DNA from: Amazonocrinis nigriterrae CENA67
GTDB taxonomy: Bacteria > Cyanobacteriota > Cyanobacteriia > Cyanobacteriales > Nostocaceae
NCBI RefSeq assembly: GCF_016056305.1
Contig: NZ_JAECZC010000032.1
Coordinates: 1-61,951 of the forward strand
Direction of reading: 5' to 3'
DNA: 61,951 nucleotides
Position 1 is the stretch's first letter; each line of letters opens with the position of its first letter. The notes beneath the pieces are model-generated. The model did not search any database and had not been told where the DNA came from. It saw nothing but the letters and a program-made list of their open reading frames with translations. Shown one piece after another: positions 20,101 through 28,150 of this stretch. The position numbers and the translations under genes are program-made.

Positions 20101-23100
20101 CAGCTAAGACATTTTTCATTGTATATGTCTTCATTATCCACTGGAAAGAACATATTAAAGAAACATCCCAGCAATTACCAGAAGGTTATCAAAGTGGTCT
20201 AGAAACTGGAGATTTAGAGTTTGCCGCCTATTGCGCTCACACTTATAATCTACAATCCTTTATTGCTGGTAAGGAACTCGTGGAACTTGAACACGAATTG
20301 AGAACTTATGGTGAAGCAATTCATCAAATTAAACAAGAAACTCCACTTGCTTGGAATGAAATATTTCACCAGTCCGTCTTAAATTTCATGGGACGTTCTG
20401 TCAGTCTCACTCGTCTAATTGGTGAAGCTTACAATGAGGAGACTAGACTGCCACAGCATGAAACAGATGGAGCCGTAATTTTTCTCGTACATTTCAATAA
20501 ACTTTTCCTCTGCTATCTATTTTCTGATTATTCTCAGGCACTTGAAAACGGGAGGAAAGCCAAAAGACATTTACTCAAAGCAAGAGGGACAGCCCTTTAT
20601 CCTTTGTATTACTTTTATGACTCTCTGGCAAAGCTCGCAACATACCCCGAAAGCAGCGATCAAACGCAGGCGGAAATTATCAAAAACGTTAGTGCTAACC
20701 AAGAGAAAATAAAACACTGGGCAAGTTATGCGCCAATGAATCATTTGCATAAATATCATTTGGTACAAGCAGAGACGGCAAGAATTGTAGGTCAGTTTTT
20801 TGAGGCAGAAGAATTTTACGAACAAGCTATCCAAGGAGCCAGAGAAAATGGATATATCCAAGAAGAAGCGTTAGCTTATGAATTGGCTGCAAAACATTAT
20901 TTGGCGCGAGGTCGGGAAAAGTTTGCCCAAACCTACATGAAAGAAGCTCACTACTGCTATGAGCGTTGGGGAGCGATCGCAAAGGTCAAAGATTTAGAAA
21001 CTCGCTATCCGCAGCTATTTCCTCAGTCATCAAGTATGACTTACACGTCAATTACTAAAGGTTCTAAAACTACTTCTAACAGTTCATTCATTCCGTTTGA
21101 TTTAGCAGCAGTACTAAAAGCATCACAGGCGATTTCGAGTGAAATCGAACTAGACAAATTACTCAACTCCTTGATGAAAATCCTAATTGAAAATGCTGGC
21201 GCACAAACCGGATTTATAATTTTGGAAAACTCAGGAGAATGGGTAATTGAAGCTGCTTGTGAACTCAATGATAGTGATGGATTGAATGTTTATAATACAC
21301 AAGTGTTGCAATTTATCCCGTCTGCAAATCATCTACCTGAATCAATTATTAATTATGTGATTCGTACTCATGAATGTGTCATTTTAAATGATGCTACTCG
21401 TGAAGGTAATTTTATTAATGAGCCATATATTCAACACAATCAAACTCAATCAATCTTATGTTTACCTATGCTCAATCAAGGTAAGCTAGTGGGCGTGTTG
21501 TATCTAGAAAATAAATTAGCGGCTGGGGCATTTACATCAGAGCGATTTTCCGAAGGAGACGCTACGCGAACGCAAGTTTTGAATTTTTTATCGACACAGG
21601 CAGCGATCGCAATTGAAAATGCCAAACTTTACTCAAAGCTACGGGCAAGCGAAAGTCAGATGGCTCAATTTCTAGAAGCGGTTCCGGTGGGAGTAGGAGT
21701 TGTAGATACGCTAGGTCGCCCTTGCTACGCCAATCAACAGGCAATTCAGCTATTGGGCAAAGGGATTGTGCCTTCCGCAACACCGGATCAACTTGCAGAA
21801 GTTTATCAACTTTATCTGGCGGGAACAGATCAACCATATCCAATTGAGAACCTGCCAGTGATGCGTGCATTGAGCGGTGAACGCAGTAGAATTGACGATT
21901 TAGAAATTCGCCAAAACAACGTCACCATTCCAGTTGAAGGGTGGGGAACTCCCATTTTTGATGAACAGGGAAATGTGATTTATGCGATCTCAGCTTTTCA
22001 AGACATCACAGAGCGCAAACAAACAGAACGACTGCTAGCCGATTACAACCGCACCTTAGAGCAACAGGTAGCAGAGCGAACGGCGGCTTTACAAGAAAGC
22101 GAAGCCACACTGCGCGAGCGAGAACAGGAATTACGACTGATCACCGACGCTCTACCCGTATGTATCTTTTATACAGATTCCAATCAGCGCTATCGGTTTG
22201 TCAACCAGACCTGTGAGGTATGGTTTGAGCGTAGTCGAGATGAAATTCTCGGCAAGAGTAACTGTGAAATCTTGGGTGAAGCGGCTTATCAAGTTGTTGA
22301 GCCGTATATCAAGCAAGCACTGGAAGGGCAGACCATAACCTATGAGGCAGAACTTTCCTATCCGTCTGGCAAAAAACATATCAGTGCTACTTATATTCCC
22401 GATTGCGATCGCAATGCTCAAGTGAAAGGATACTATGGACTGATCACAGATATTAGCGAACAGCGAAACGCTGCATTGCGCGAACGTAAACGTGCTGAAG
22501 AAGCGTTAATTTTAGATGAACGCAACCGCATGGCACGGGAAATTCATGATACGCTGGCTCAAGCGTTCACCAGCATCATCGTTCATTTAGATGCCGCCTC
22601 CCAACGCCTCAAGCTCGATCCAGATGCCGCCCAGTCACACTTAAAAACCGGGCGGATCTTGGCGCGTTCTGGGCTTGCGGATGCGCGTCGCTCGGTAGAA
22701 GCACTCCGCCCGCAGATCCTAGAAGAAGGAGATTTGTATAGCGCACTCAATCGTCTCGCTGCTCAGATGTTTTCCCATACCTCAGTGCAGGTAGTCTGCG
22801 AAGTTATTGGTGAACCCTATGCTTTACCGAACGAGGTGGAAATGAATTTGCTTCGCATCGGCCAAGAAGCGTTAACCAATGCGTTTAAGTATGCGAATGC
22901 AAGCGAAATTCGCGTTGAGTTGCGCTATGAGCGATGCCTGCGGCGGACTACGCCAACGCAGTTCATCTTGGAAATCAAAGACAATGGGCAAGGCTTTGAA
23001 AGCAGCAATTTGTCGGTCAGTCGAGGCTTTGGGTTACTCGGAATGACCGAACGTGCTGAACGGATTAGAGCAGGATTGACGATTCATAGCAACCTTGGAC

Positions 23101-23138
23101 GAGGGACAGAAATTGTAGTGAGAGTCCAAACGCCATGA
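17112..23138 (+). CDS. multidomain Ser/Thr kinase - AAA ATPase - GAF - PAS - histidine kinase
   Basis: A 2008-residue cytoplasmic signalling protein of the 'multikinase' type common in filamentous cyanobacteria. Residues 1-270 form a eukaryotic-type kinase domain with HKDINPGN near residue 130 (variant of HRDxxxxN) and DFG in IDFGIATQ. Residues 300-620 form an AAA/STAND-like ATPase with Walker A GYAGIGKSAL near 350 and Walker B VIFLDDLQWID near 475. A long helical repeat region is followed by a GAF domain (about 1330-1490), two PAS domains, and a HisKA_3 kinase core with the phospho-acceptor His near residue 1812 (EIHDTLAQAF). The GGAAGAG upstream of the ATG is a good ribosome site. The stop overlaps the next gene's start (ATGA), marking that regulator as its partner. 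The signal sensed is unknown. Confidence 0.95.
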   Translation: MIALPGVAIQRKIYESSASLVYRGLGVQDNRSLIVKMLKQDYPSPQELTRYKQEYEITRSLNIAGVIKAYSQQDYQRTLVILLEDFGGESLEQWMQKFPDFCPIPLSTFLSLAINLTDILGRIHAANVIHKDINPGNIVLNLDTGVVKIIDFGIATQFNRTNPTFKSHYVLEGTLAYLSPEQTGRMNRLLDYRTDFYSLGVTFYELLTGHLPFTTKDTLELVHCHIAKQPPPPHELNATIPKAVSDIIMKLMEKNAEDRYQSAWGIKADLECCANKLKEIGQIDSIQLGLQDVWDQFQIPQKLYGRDKEVAMLLEAFDRVASSNNHTQKTSQHEQKDNSTFKVEMMLVSGYAGIGKSALVQEIYKPITQKRGYFIWGKFDQFQRSIPYSAIADALQKLVQQLLGEPEERLQQWRSQLLKALGSNGQIIIDVIPEVELIIGKQPPVPEVGATEAQNRFNRIFQMFVRVFCSKEHPLVIFLDDLQWIDSATLKLIELMLLDEQTQFLFLIGAYRNNEVNLTHPLVLTLERLRKQGAGLQEIILAPLTLEPLSQLIAETLHRDVDTVSSLAQLVLRKTEGNPLFVNEFLRTLYSENLLTFDVENLSWQWNIAQIQAQNITDNVVELMLHKLKKLPDVTQQILRLAACIGAEFNLDTLSIVCDKAPETVFQDLLAVIQVGLIQPLSELDENLLVQEYKFLHDRVQQAAYELIDEAYKQIVHLQIGRNLLEKRLPQRLSDRLFEIVDHLNHGIELVSNQPERNEIAKLNLMAGQKAKAAIAYSMAKKYLATARVWLAASSWQTNYDLTLDLYLETTEVEYLCGDFEQVESWVAIVVQEAKNILDIVKAYEVKIQTDMAQSQPLKAIDTALQVLQQFGISFPKQPSQSDIQIELDTITSLVGNQPIADLSHLPEMTEPEKLAAMRILSSIMIAAQIAAPELMPLLAAKQVNLSIQYGNAFTSGFAYANFGLILCGMVGNIESGYQFGQLALRLLSQSHTHSLTAKTFFIVYVFIIHWKEHIKETSQQLPEGYQSGLETGDLEFAAYCAHTYNLQSFIAGKELVELEHELRTYGEAIHQIKQETPLAWNEIFHQSVLNFMGRSVSLTRLIGEAYNEETRLPQHETDGAVIFLVHFNKLFLCYLFSDYSQALENGRKAKRHLLKARGTALYPLYYFYDSLAKLATYPESSDQTQAEIIKNVSANQEKIKHWASYAPMNHLHKYHLVQAETARIVGQFFEAEEFYEQAIQGARENGYIQEEALAYELAAKHYLARGREKFAQTYMKEAHYCYERWGAIAKVKDLETRYPQLFPQSSSMTYTSITKGSKTTSNSSFIPFDLAAVLKASQAISSEIELDKLLNSLMKILIENAGAQTGFIILENSGEWVIEAACELNDSDGLNVYNTQVLQFIPSANHLPESIINYVIRTHECVILNDATREGNFINEPYIQHNQTQSILCLPMLNQGKLVGVLYLENKLAAGAFTSERFSEGDATRTQVLNFLSTQAAIAIENAKLYSKLRASESQMAQFLEAVPVGVGVVDTLGRPCYANQQAIQLLGKGIVPSATPDQLAEVYQLYLAGTDQPYPIENLPVMRALSGERSRIDDLEIRQNNVTIPVEGWGTPIFDEQGNVIYAISAFQDITERKQTERLLADYNRTLEQQVAERTAALQESEATLREREQELRLITDALPVCIFYTDSNQRYRFVNQTCEVWFERSRDEILGKSNCEILGEAAYQVVEPYIKQALEGQTITYEAELSYPSGKKHISATYIPDCDRNAQVKGYYGLITDISEQRNAALRERKRAEEALILDERNRMAREIHDTLAQAFTSIIVHLDAASQRLKLDPDAAQSHLKTGRILARSGLADARRSVEALRPQILEEGDLYSALNRLAAQMFSHTSVQVVCEVIGEPYALPNEVEMNLLRIGQEALTNAFKYANASEIRVELRYERCLRRTTPTQFILEIKDNGQGFESSNLSVSRGFGLLGMTERAERIRAGLTIHSNLGRGTEIVVRVQTP

Positions 23139-23791
23139 CGCAGCCGCACCGCTCACCCACTCTACCTGACTCCTCTGTGATCCGCGTCTTGATCAGCGAC
23201 GATCATCCATTTATGCGAGAAGGTCTAGCAGCCGTACTCGAATATAAACCGGATATGACCGTAGTTGGACAAGCCTGCAACGGGTACGAAGCCGTAGAAT
23301 TGTTCCGCCAACATCAACCCGATGTCACATTGATGGATTTGCGGATGCCGGAGATGGACGGCGTTGAAGCGATCGCTACCATTTGTGCTGAGTTTGCCGA
23401 TGCCAGAATTATTGTCCTCACAACCTACGACGGCGACGAAGACATCTATCGGGGATTGCGAGCAGGCGCAAAAGGCTATGTCTTAAAAGATGCAGAACCA
23501 GAGGAACTACTGACAGCGATTCGGGTAGTTCATAACAGCCAACAGTACATCCCCCCTGCCGTGGGCGCAAAACTAGCAGAGCGGTTGCGGAGTCCAGAAT
23601 TGAGCGATCGCGAGTTGGAGGTGCTGCGCCTGATGGCAACGGGCAAGAGCAACTTAGAGATTAGTACTGCCTTAGCGATCGCTGAGGGAACTGTCAAATT
23701 TCATGTTAAAAATATTTTGAGTAAATTGGGAGTGAGCGATCGCACTCAAGCCATGATTGTTGCTCTCAAGCGCGGTATCATCACACTTTGA
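23135..23791 (+). CDS. NarL/LuxR-type response regulator
   Basis: A 218-residue response regulator. The receiver has the acidic pocket ISDDHPFMREG, the phospho-Asp in TLMDLRMPEMDG, the Thr in VLTTYD and the Lys in GYVLKDA. The C-terminal LuxR-type helix-turn-helix runs from ELSDRELEVLRLMATG to FHVKNILSKLGVSDR and binds DNA. Its ATG overlaps the stop of the multikinase gene by 4 bp, and that kinase has the HisKA_3 type of histidine domain that normally pairs with NarL-family regulators. The two are therefore a cognate pair with good confidence. Target genes are not known. Confidence 0.96.
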   Translation: MTQPHRSPTLPDSSVIRVLISDDHPFMREGLAAVLEYKPDMTVVGQACNGYEAVELFRQHQPDVTLMDLRMPEMDGVEAIATICAEFADARIIVLTTYDGDEDIYRGLRAGAKGYVLKDAEPEELLTAIRVVHNSQQYIPPAVGAKLAERLRSPELSDRELEVLRLMATGKSNLEISTALAIAEGTVKFHVKNILSKLGVSDRTQAMIVALKRGIITL

Positions 23792-23877
23792 ATATGCTCA
23801 AAACAATTCACCTGCGGGTGTAGCCGTTCGTTAGCAAAGAACAACCTGGCGTTAAAAATATCGTTTTGCTCACACAC

Positions 23878-24094
23878 TTATTGCCAAAATTTTGGAATTA
23901 CTCGCCCGGTTCGAGTTGCGTATTCTTGATACTGCTCTCCAAAAGTATCTATCATCATCTGTTCTTCTTGAGGTACTCGTACCAGATACATTGATAAAAA
24001 TGCTAGCAGATAGGACAATCCACACAACCAATTTTGTAATAGCAGCACTTGAGCCATTCCCCAAAGCCAAAATGCTGCATAATGATAATATTTA
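23878..24094 (-). pseudogene. C-terminal fragment of isoprenylcysteine methyltransferase-like gene
   Basis: The minus-strand translation reads AAFWLWGMAQVLLLQNWL..., then YLVRVPQEEQMMIDTFGEQY, QEYATRTGRVIPKFWQ and a stop. This matches the C-terminal part of the ICMT/PEMT-like membrane methyltransferase family, where RVPxEExMMxxTFGxxYxxY is a hallmark. Only about 70 residues remain, and a stop lies just upstream in frame near 24113. The N-terminal membrane segments are missing. It is a decayed gene, not an expressed enzyme. Confidence 0.7.
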
Positions 24095-24355
24095 TGAATA
24101 TTAAAAAATTATTAAATAGTGTACTTGTCTAACTAATTTATCCACCTATTACCTGCTCTTAAGGATAGGTTATTCCTAGCCCTGAGAGTATGTTAATCCC
24201 TATCCCTATTGCTAGTGAAAAAACTTCTCGCAGGGGATGTGACAAAGGGGGAGCAATTTACATATTCTCAAAATTAAGAAACGATATTCAATTTCTTACT
24301 GTTCTTTCTAGCATTTTCATCGCCAAGATGCTATCCACAGACCGCATAAAAAACG

Positions 24356-24880
24356 ATGAGTCAGACAAGCGATGGTGACAGGCTGCTCATACCAGTTTCA
24401 GAACACGACCATACCCAAGGAGGAATGAATGCGTCAGTCATATTGGTGGAATACGGTGACTATCAATGTCTTTCCTGTGGTGAGGTTAACAGGATGATTC
24501 AAGAGATTCAACAACAGATCCAATTGTGCCTTGTATTCCGTCATTTCCCCCGCACACACCTTCATCCCCAAGCACAAAAGGCAGCACAAGCAGCAGAAGC
24601 CGCCGCCGCACAAAACAAGTTTTGGCAGATGCACAATCTTTTATTTGCGAATCAATCCGCACTTGACAATGGACATCTTCTAGAGTATGCAAATCAAATA
24701 CAGCTTGACATCGATCAATTCCTTCAGGACATGACAGACCATGTTCATGCTGAACGGGTTACTCAAGACATCCAAAGTGGTAGACAAAGTGGTGTCAGTA
24801 GTACGCCAGCTTTATTTGTCAACGAAATTCGCTACAGGGATGCCTGGGATATAGAGAGACTACTCACAGCGATTCTCTAA
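24356..24880 (+). CDS. DsbA-like thioredoxin-fold oxidoreductase
   Basis: A 174-residue protein of the DsbA/thioredoxin_4 family. It has LVEYGDYQCLSCGE, placing the redox CLSC motif near residue 41, then the helical insert (HPQAQKAAQAAEAAAAQNKFW) and the cis-Pro loop GVSSTPALFVN. No signal peptide is seen, so it may act in the cytoplasm. Similar domains occur alone or fused to NhaA antiporters. An inner ATG at 24425 has a strong AAGGAGG word, but it is only 1 nt away and the N-terminal residues before it match the family, so the start at 24356 is kept. Substrates are unknown. Confidence 0.88.
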   Translation: MSQTSDGDRLLIPVSEHDHTQGGMNASVILVEYGDYQCLSCGEVNRMIQEIQQQIQLCLVFRHFPRTHLHPQAQKAAQAAEAAAAQNKFWQMHNLLFANQSALDNGHLLEYANQIQLDIDQFLQDMTDHVHAERVTQDIQSGRQSGVSSTPALFVNEIRYRDAWDIERLLTAIL

Positions 24881-24935
24881 AAGAGAGGCTACGCCAACGC
24901 CCAAGCTAGAAATTCTCACTTAAAGTGAGCAGTCC

Positions 24936-25003
24936 GTTGCGGGGGTTCCCACGCCACTTGCTCCACTTGGGGAAACCCCAAGACCGCAGTGGCTCCCCGT
25001 TGA
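24936..25003. repeat. palindromic interspersed repeat
   Basis: A GC-rich block with words such as CGCCACTTGCTCCACTTGGG and GCAGTGGCTCCCC. Related words recur near 42509-42650 and 60233-60317. It is a typical interspersed repeat of filamentous cyanobacteria, lying between the DsbA-like gene and the following operon. Confidence 0.6.
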
Positions 25004-25068
25004 AGGAACTGCGAACCCGGAGGGTGAAACGGCATAACAGCTAACCAGGCTGACTTAATGAGGAAAAG

Positions 25069-25461
25069 ATGCCAATGAACGCTCTAGAAATTGTCAAGCA
25101 GGCTTACATTTACCTAAACGAAAAAGATATTCTTCATTATTTTTCTCTGATGTCTCCTAATGTCGAGTTCTATCAAACAGAAGAACTTCCTTGGGGCGGT
25201 CACTATCATGGCTTTGATGAGAGCAAGATTTTTTTCTCCAAGTTTTCGCCACTGATTGATTCGACCGTCGAAATATCTCACTACATTCAAGCTGGCGAGC
25301 AAATAGTTGCGATTGGCAAGACGGGTGGCGTAGCAAAGCTAACTGGGAAAGAGTTTAGTTGTAACCTGGTTCACATTTGGACAGTCAAGGAGGAAAAAAT
25401 TGTTCGATTAGAAGTTTACATCGATACTGATGTGATGAAAGCCGCACTAACATCAGCCTAA
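25069..25461 (+). CDS. SnoaL/NTF2-like protein
   Basis: A 130-residue small alpha+beta protein of the SnoaL/ketosteroid-isomerase fold (EIVKQAYIYLNEKDILHYFS..., FYQTEELPWGG, HIWTVKEEKIVRLEVYIDT). Members are binding proteins or small-molecule enzymes, so the activity cannot be assigned from sequence. AGGA lies 4 nt before the ATG at 25069 and 10 nt before an ATG at 25075; either may be used. It is the first gene of a closely spaced plus-strand set followed by an NAD-dependent epimerase-like protein, a membrane protein and an SDR, and could share a small-molecule pathway with them. Confidence 0.85.
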   Translation: MPMNALEIVKQAYIYLNEKDILHYFSLMSPNVEFYQTEELPWGGHYHGFDESKIFFSKFSPLIDSTVEISHYIQAGEQIVAIGKTGGVAKLTGKEFSCNLVHIWTVKEEKIVRLEVYIDTDVMKAALTSA

Positions 25462-25515
25462 CCAGTCGTTTTAATTCGTCTTAAAAATGTTTCACTTGAA
25501 GCGGGAGGTTCACAG

Positions 25516-26454
25516 ATGAGGATTTTTGTTGCAGGGGCAACGGGAGCGATCGGTCGTCCGCTCATCGCGCAATTGCTGGCGCAAGGACATGATGTAGTTG
25601 CGTTGACCCGTTCTTTAGAAAACGCGCAAACTTTAACCGAACAAGGTGTAGAACCAGCGATCGCAGATGTATTCGATGCAGATGCTGTCAAAGCGGCTAT
25701 CATTGGCGCTCATCCGGAAGTAGTGATTGAACAACTCACCGCTTTACCCAAAACCTACACCGCCGAATCTATGAGTGCAGCCGCACCATTCAACCAGCGT
25801 ATTCGTCTAGAAGGGGGTGCTAATGTGCTAGCAGCAGCCCAAGCAGCAGGTGTGCGCCGTTATCTCAGACAGTCGATCGCATTCTGGGCAGTTCCTGGTA
25901 CTGGATTGGCAGATGAAGAAACACCGCTATCCTTGGATGCTTCACCCGCAGTTGCAGCAGATGCTCGCACAGTAACTGAGATTGAGCGTCGTCTGCTCGA
26001 AACGCCTAATCTAGAGGGGATTGTCCTGCGTTATGGCTTCTTCTACGGGCCTGGCACTTGGTTTGCTGCCGATGGCGACGTTGCAAACCAAGTACGACAG
26101 CAACAATTCCCGATTGTTGGGAATGGGGAAGGTGTGTGGTCGTGGGTTCATGTTGAGGATGTGGCGATCGCTACAGTGGCGGCCGCAGAACAAGGCAATC
26201 CTGGCATTTACCTAATTACCAACGATCGCCCCTTAGAAGTGCGCGAGTGGCTCTGTGCCTATGCCCAATGGCTGAATGCGCCACCACCGCCGCAGGTATC
26301 AGTTGAAGAGGCGTTGCGAATCGGTGGTGCAGATGCCGTCTACTATGGTACGCAAATGCGCGGCGCATCAAATGCTAAGGCAAAACGCGAACTAAATTTT
26401 CAGCCTCGACCGTTGGAATGGATGGTTGACAGCGCCGTAGCTCATGCCGGTTAA
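25516..26454 (+). CDS. NAD(P)-dependent epimerase/dehydratase-like protein
   Basis: A 312-residue extended/atypical SDR. The N-terminus MRIFVAGATGAIGRPLIAQL is a Rossmann nucleotide-binding motif (GATGxxG). The usual YxxxK pair is not evident in the middle, where LRQSIAFWAVPG occupies the position, so it may be a non-catalytic or atypical member. GGGAGG lies 8 nt before the ATG. It starts 54 bp after the SnoaL-like gene and ends 20 bp before the next gene, consistent with one transcript. The substrate is unknown. Confidence 0.88.
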   Translation: MRIFVAGATGAIGRPLIAQLLAQGHDVVALTRSLENAQTLTEQGVEPAIADVFDADAVKAAIIGAHPEVVIEQLTALPKTYTAESMSAAAPFNQRIRLEGGANVLAAAQAAGVRRYLRQSIAFWAVPGTGLADEETPLSLDASPAVAADARTVTEIERRLLETPNLEGIVLRYGFFYGPGTWFAADGDVANQVRQQQFPIVGNGEGVWSWVHVEDVAIATVAAAEQGNPGIYLITNDRPLEVREWLCAYAQWLNAPPPPQVSVEEALRIGGADAVYYGTQMRGASNAKAKRELNFQPRPLEWMVDSAVAHAG

Positions 26455-26474
26455 CAATTTGAGGGAGAAGCAAG

Positions 26475-26885
26475 ATGAAAATTGCTCAATATGGAACAGC
26501 AATCGTGGTCATCCACGCGATCGCTAATGGACTACATGGTTTAGCGCATATAGAAATCCCAGTTGCCCTCTGTGTGCTTCAGAGTTCGTTTGTGGGAATT
26601 GTGATTTTTCTCGTTCCCATCATTGCAGCCGTTTTACTTTGGACACAGTTCTACCGCATTGGTAGCTGGCTCTTGCTGGGTTCAATAGCAGGATCGCTCC
26701 TGTTTGGAATCTACAATCATTTCCTCGTGGTTAGTCCCGATCACGTTTCTCAAGTTTCCTTAGCAGGCTGGGGTCTGTTTTTCCAAGTTACAGCCATCCT
26801 GATATTAATTGTGGATGGATTCGGTTGTTGGATTGGTATCTGGGCATTGAAAGCGATTCAGCAACCAGAGAAAGTTATCAGCTAA
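26475..26885 (+). CDS. small four-helix membrane protein
   Basis: A 136-residue hydrophobic protein with four predicted membrane segments: about residues 5-27, 36-56 (SSFVGIVIFLVPIIAAVLL), 64-84 and 98-122. There are no recognised catalytic residues and I cannot name the family. GAGGGAGA precedes the ATG as a good ribosome site. The gene is 20 bp after the epimerase-like gene and 31 bp before an SDR gene, so it is probably part of the same operon. Confidence 0.8.
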   Translation: MKIAQYGTAIVVIHAIANGLHGLAHIEIPVALCVLQSSFVGIVIFLVPIIAAVLLWTQFYRIGSWLLLGSIAGSLLFGIYNHFLVVSPDHVSQVSLAGWGLFFQVTAILILIVDGFGCWIGIWALKAIQQPEKVIS

Positions 26886-26916
26886 TTATCCAATTTCTTA
26901 TCACACGGTATCGAAC

Positions 26917-27660
26917 ATGAACCACACACTTAAGAATAAACGCGCGCTCATTACCGGAGGCAGTCGCGGCATCGGAGCCGCCATCGTCAGACGTTTAGCC
27001 AGTGAAGGCGTTGATGTCGCCTTTACCTATAGTAGCTCGCCCGATCGCGCTAACGAAATTGTACAAGCAGCCCAGGCGCTAGGTGTCCAAGCTCTTGCCA
27101 TCCAAGCCGACAGTGCCGAAGCCAGTCAGGTGATTGCCGCTGTTGAGCAAACAGTGGAAAAATTGGGCGGCATTGATATCCTCGTCAATAATGCGGGCGT
27201 GCTAGCGATCGCCCCAATCGATGATTTCACCCTCGCAGACTTCGATCGCACCATTGCTGTTAACGTGCGCGCCGTGTTTGTGGCAACGCAAGCCGCAGTC
27301 AAGCACATGAAAGAGGGCGGACGCATCATCAACATCGGCAGCGCCAACGCCGAACGGATGCCCTTTGCTGGCGGTAGCGTTTATGCCATGAGTAAATCTG
27401 CGCTGCAAGGGCTTGTGCAAGGACTAGCGCGTGACCTCGGCCCACGCGGAATTACGATTAATAATGTGCAGCCTGGGCCGATCGCTACAGAGATGAATCC
27501 CCCAGAAGGTGAGTTTGCAGAAATGCTTAAAAAGCTGATGGCGCTACCTCGCTACGGTTCCGTCGAGGAAATTGCAGGGATGGTCGCTTATCTAGCTGGG
27601 CCGGAAGCTGGTTACATCACTGGTGCAAACTTAATGATTGATGGAGGGTTCAGCGCATAA
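26917..27660 (+). CDS. short-chain dehydrogenase/reductase (3-oxoacyl-ACP reductase type)
   Basis: A 247-residue classical SDR. It has the cofactor motif TGGSRGIG, NNAG (LVNNAGVLA), the catalytic Ser in INIGSAN, YAMSK (YxxxK) and the C-terminal YITGANLMIDGG. These features fit FabG-like reductases acting on a keto or alcohol substrate with NAD(P)H. The position at the end of an operon with an atypical SDR and an NTF2-like protein points to a specialised small-molecule role rather than fatty-acid synthesis. The substrate is unknown. Confidence 0.93.
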   Translation: MNHTLKNKRALITGGSRGIGAAIVRRLASEGVDVAFTYSSSPDRANEIVQAAQALGVQALAIQADSAEASQVIAAVEQTVEKLGGIDILVNNAGVLAIAPIDDFTLADFDRTIAVNVRAVFVATQAAVKHMKEGGRIINIGSANAERMPFAGGSVYAMSKSALQGLVQGLARDLGPRGITINNVQPGPIATEMNPPEGEFAEMLKKLMALPRYGSVEEIAGMVAYLAGPEAGYITGANLMIDGGFSA

Positions 27661-28150
27661 CTGCCCAAGTTAATGCCTAAGTACAGCCCACCATATTTTG
27701 GAATAAGTAGCGTACCTCCTGCCATTTTTTAGTTCTGTCGAACTCACGTTAATCACAGGGCATACGAACGCACCTACCATCATGATCGGCGAAAAAGCAG
27801 CTGATTTAATTAAAGCCGCAGGTAGCGTTTCTTTGCGATTACAGGAAGCTTCAAGGGGCGATAATAATCACTAAAGCAAGGTTTGGGAGGTACAGACCCC
27901 TTGAAGGCGACTTGCATAAAATTGGACTGCAACCTTCTGTTGAGCGCTAATCACTTCCTCAGTAATTGGTTTCATGTCATATTTTCTTCTCGTCAGCGTC
28001 AACTCCATAGTATCCACATCAGTAAACAATCTAGCTGCGTAAGTCCTGTCAGATACGGCAAACCTATTATTTATAAGGCTTTTGTGAATTGGTATGATGG
28101 GGTGATGGGGAGCAATTTTTTGTGCCAATTCCCAATGCCCAATTCCCAAA
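27661..28150. other. gene-free region with repeat words and a possible gene remnant
   Basis: A plus-strand open stretch ending at 27873 reads ...ELTLITGHTNAPTIMIGEKAADLIKAAG (given in part) and may be a decayed gene end, not recognised. The dispersed word CTGTCGAACTCACGTTA occurs at about 27736, shared with 42694 and 60560. GCGTAAGTCCTG near 28036 matches the end of the element at 13572-13899. No intact gene is seen. Confidence 0.5.
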
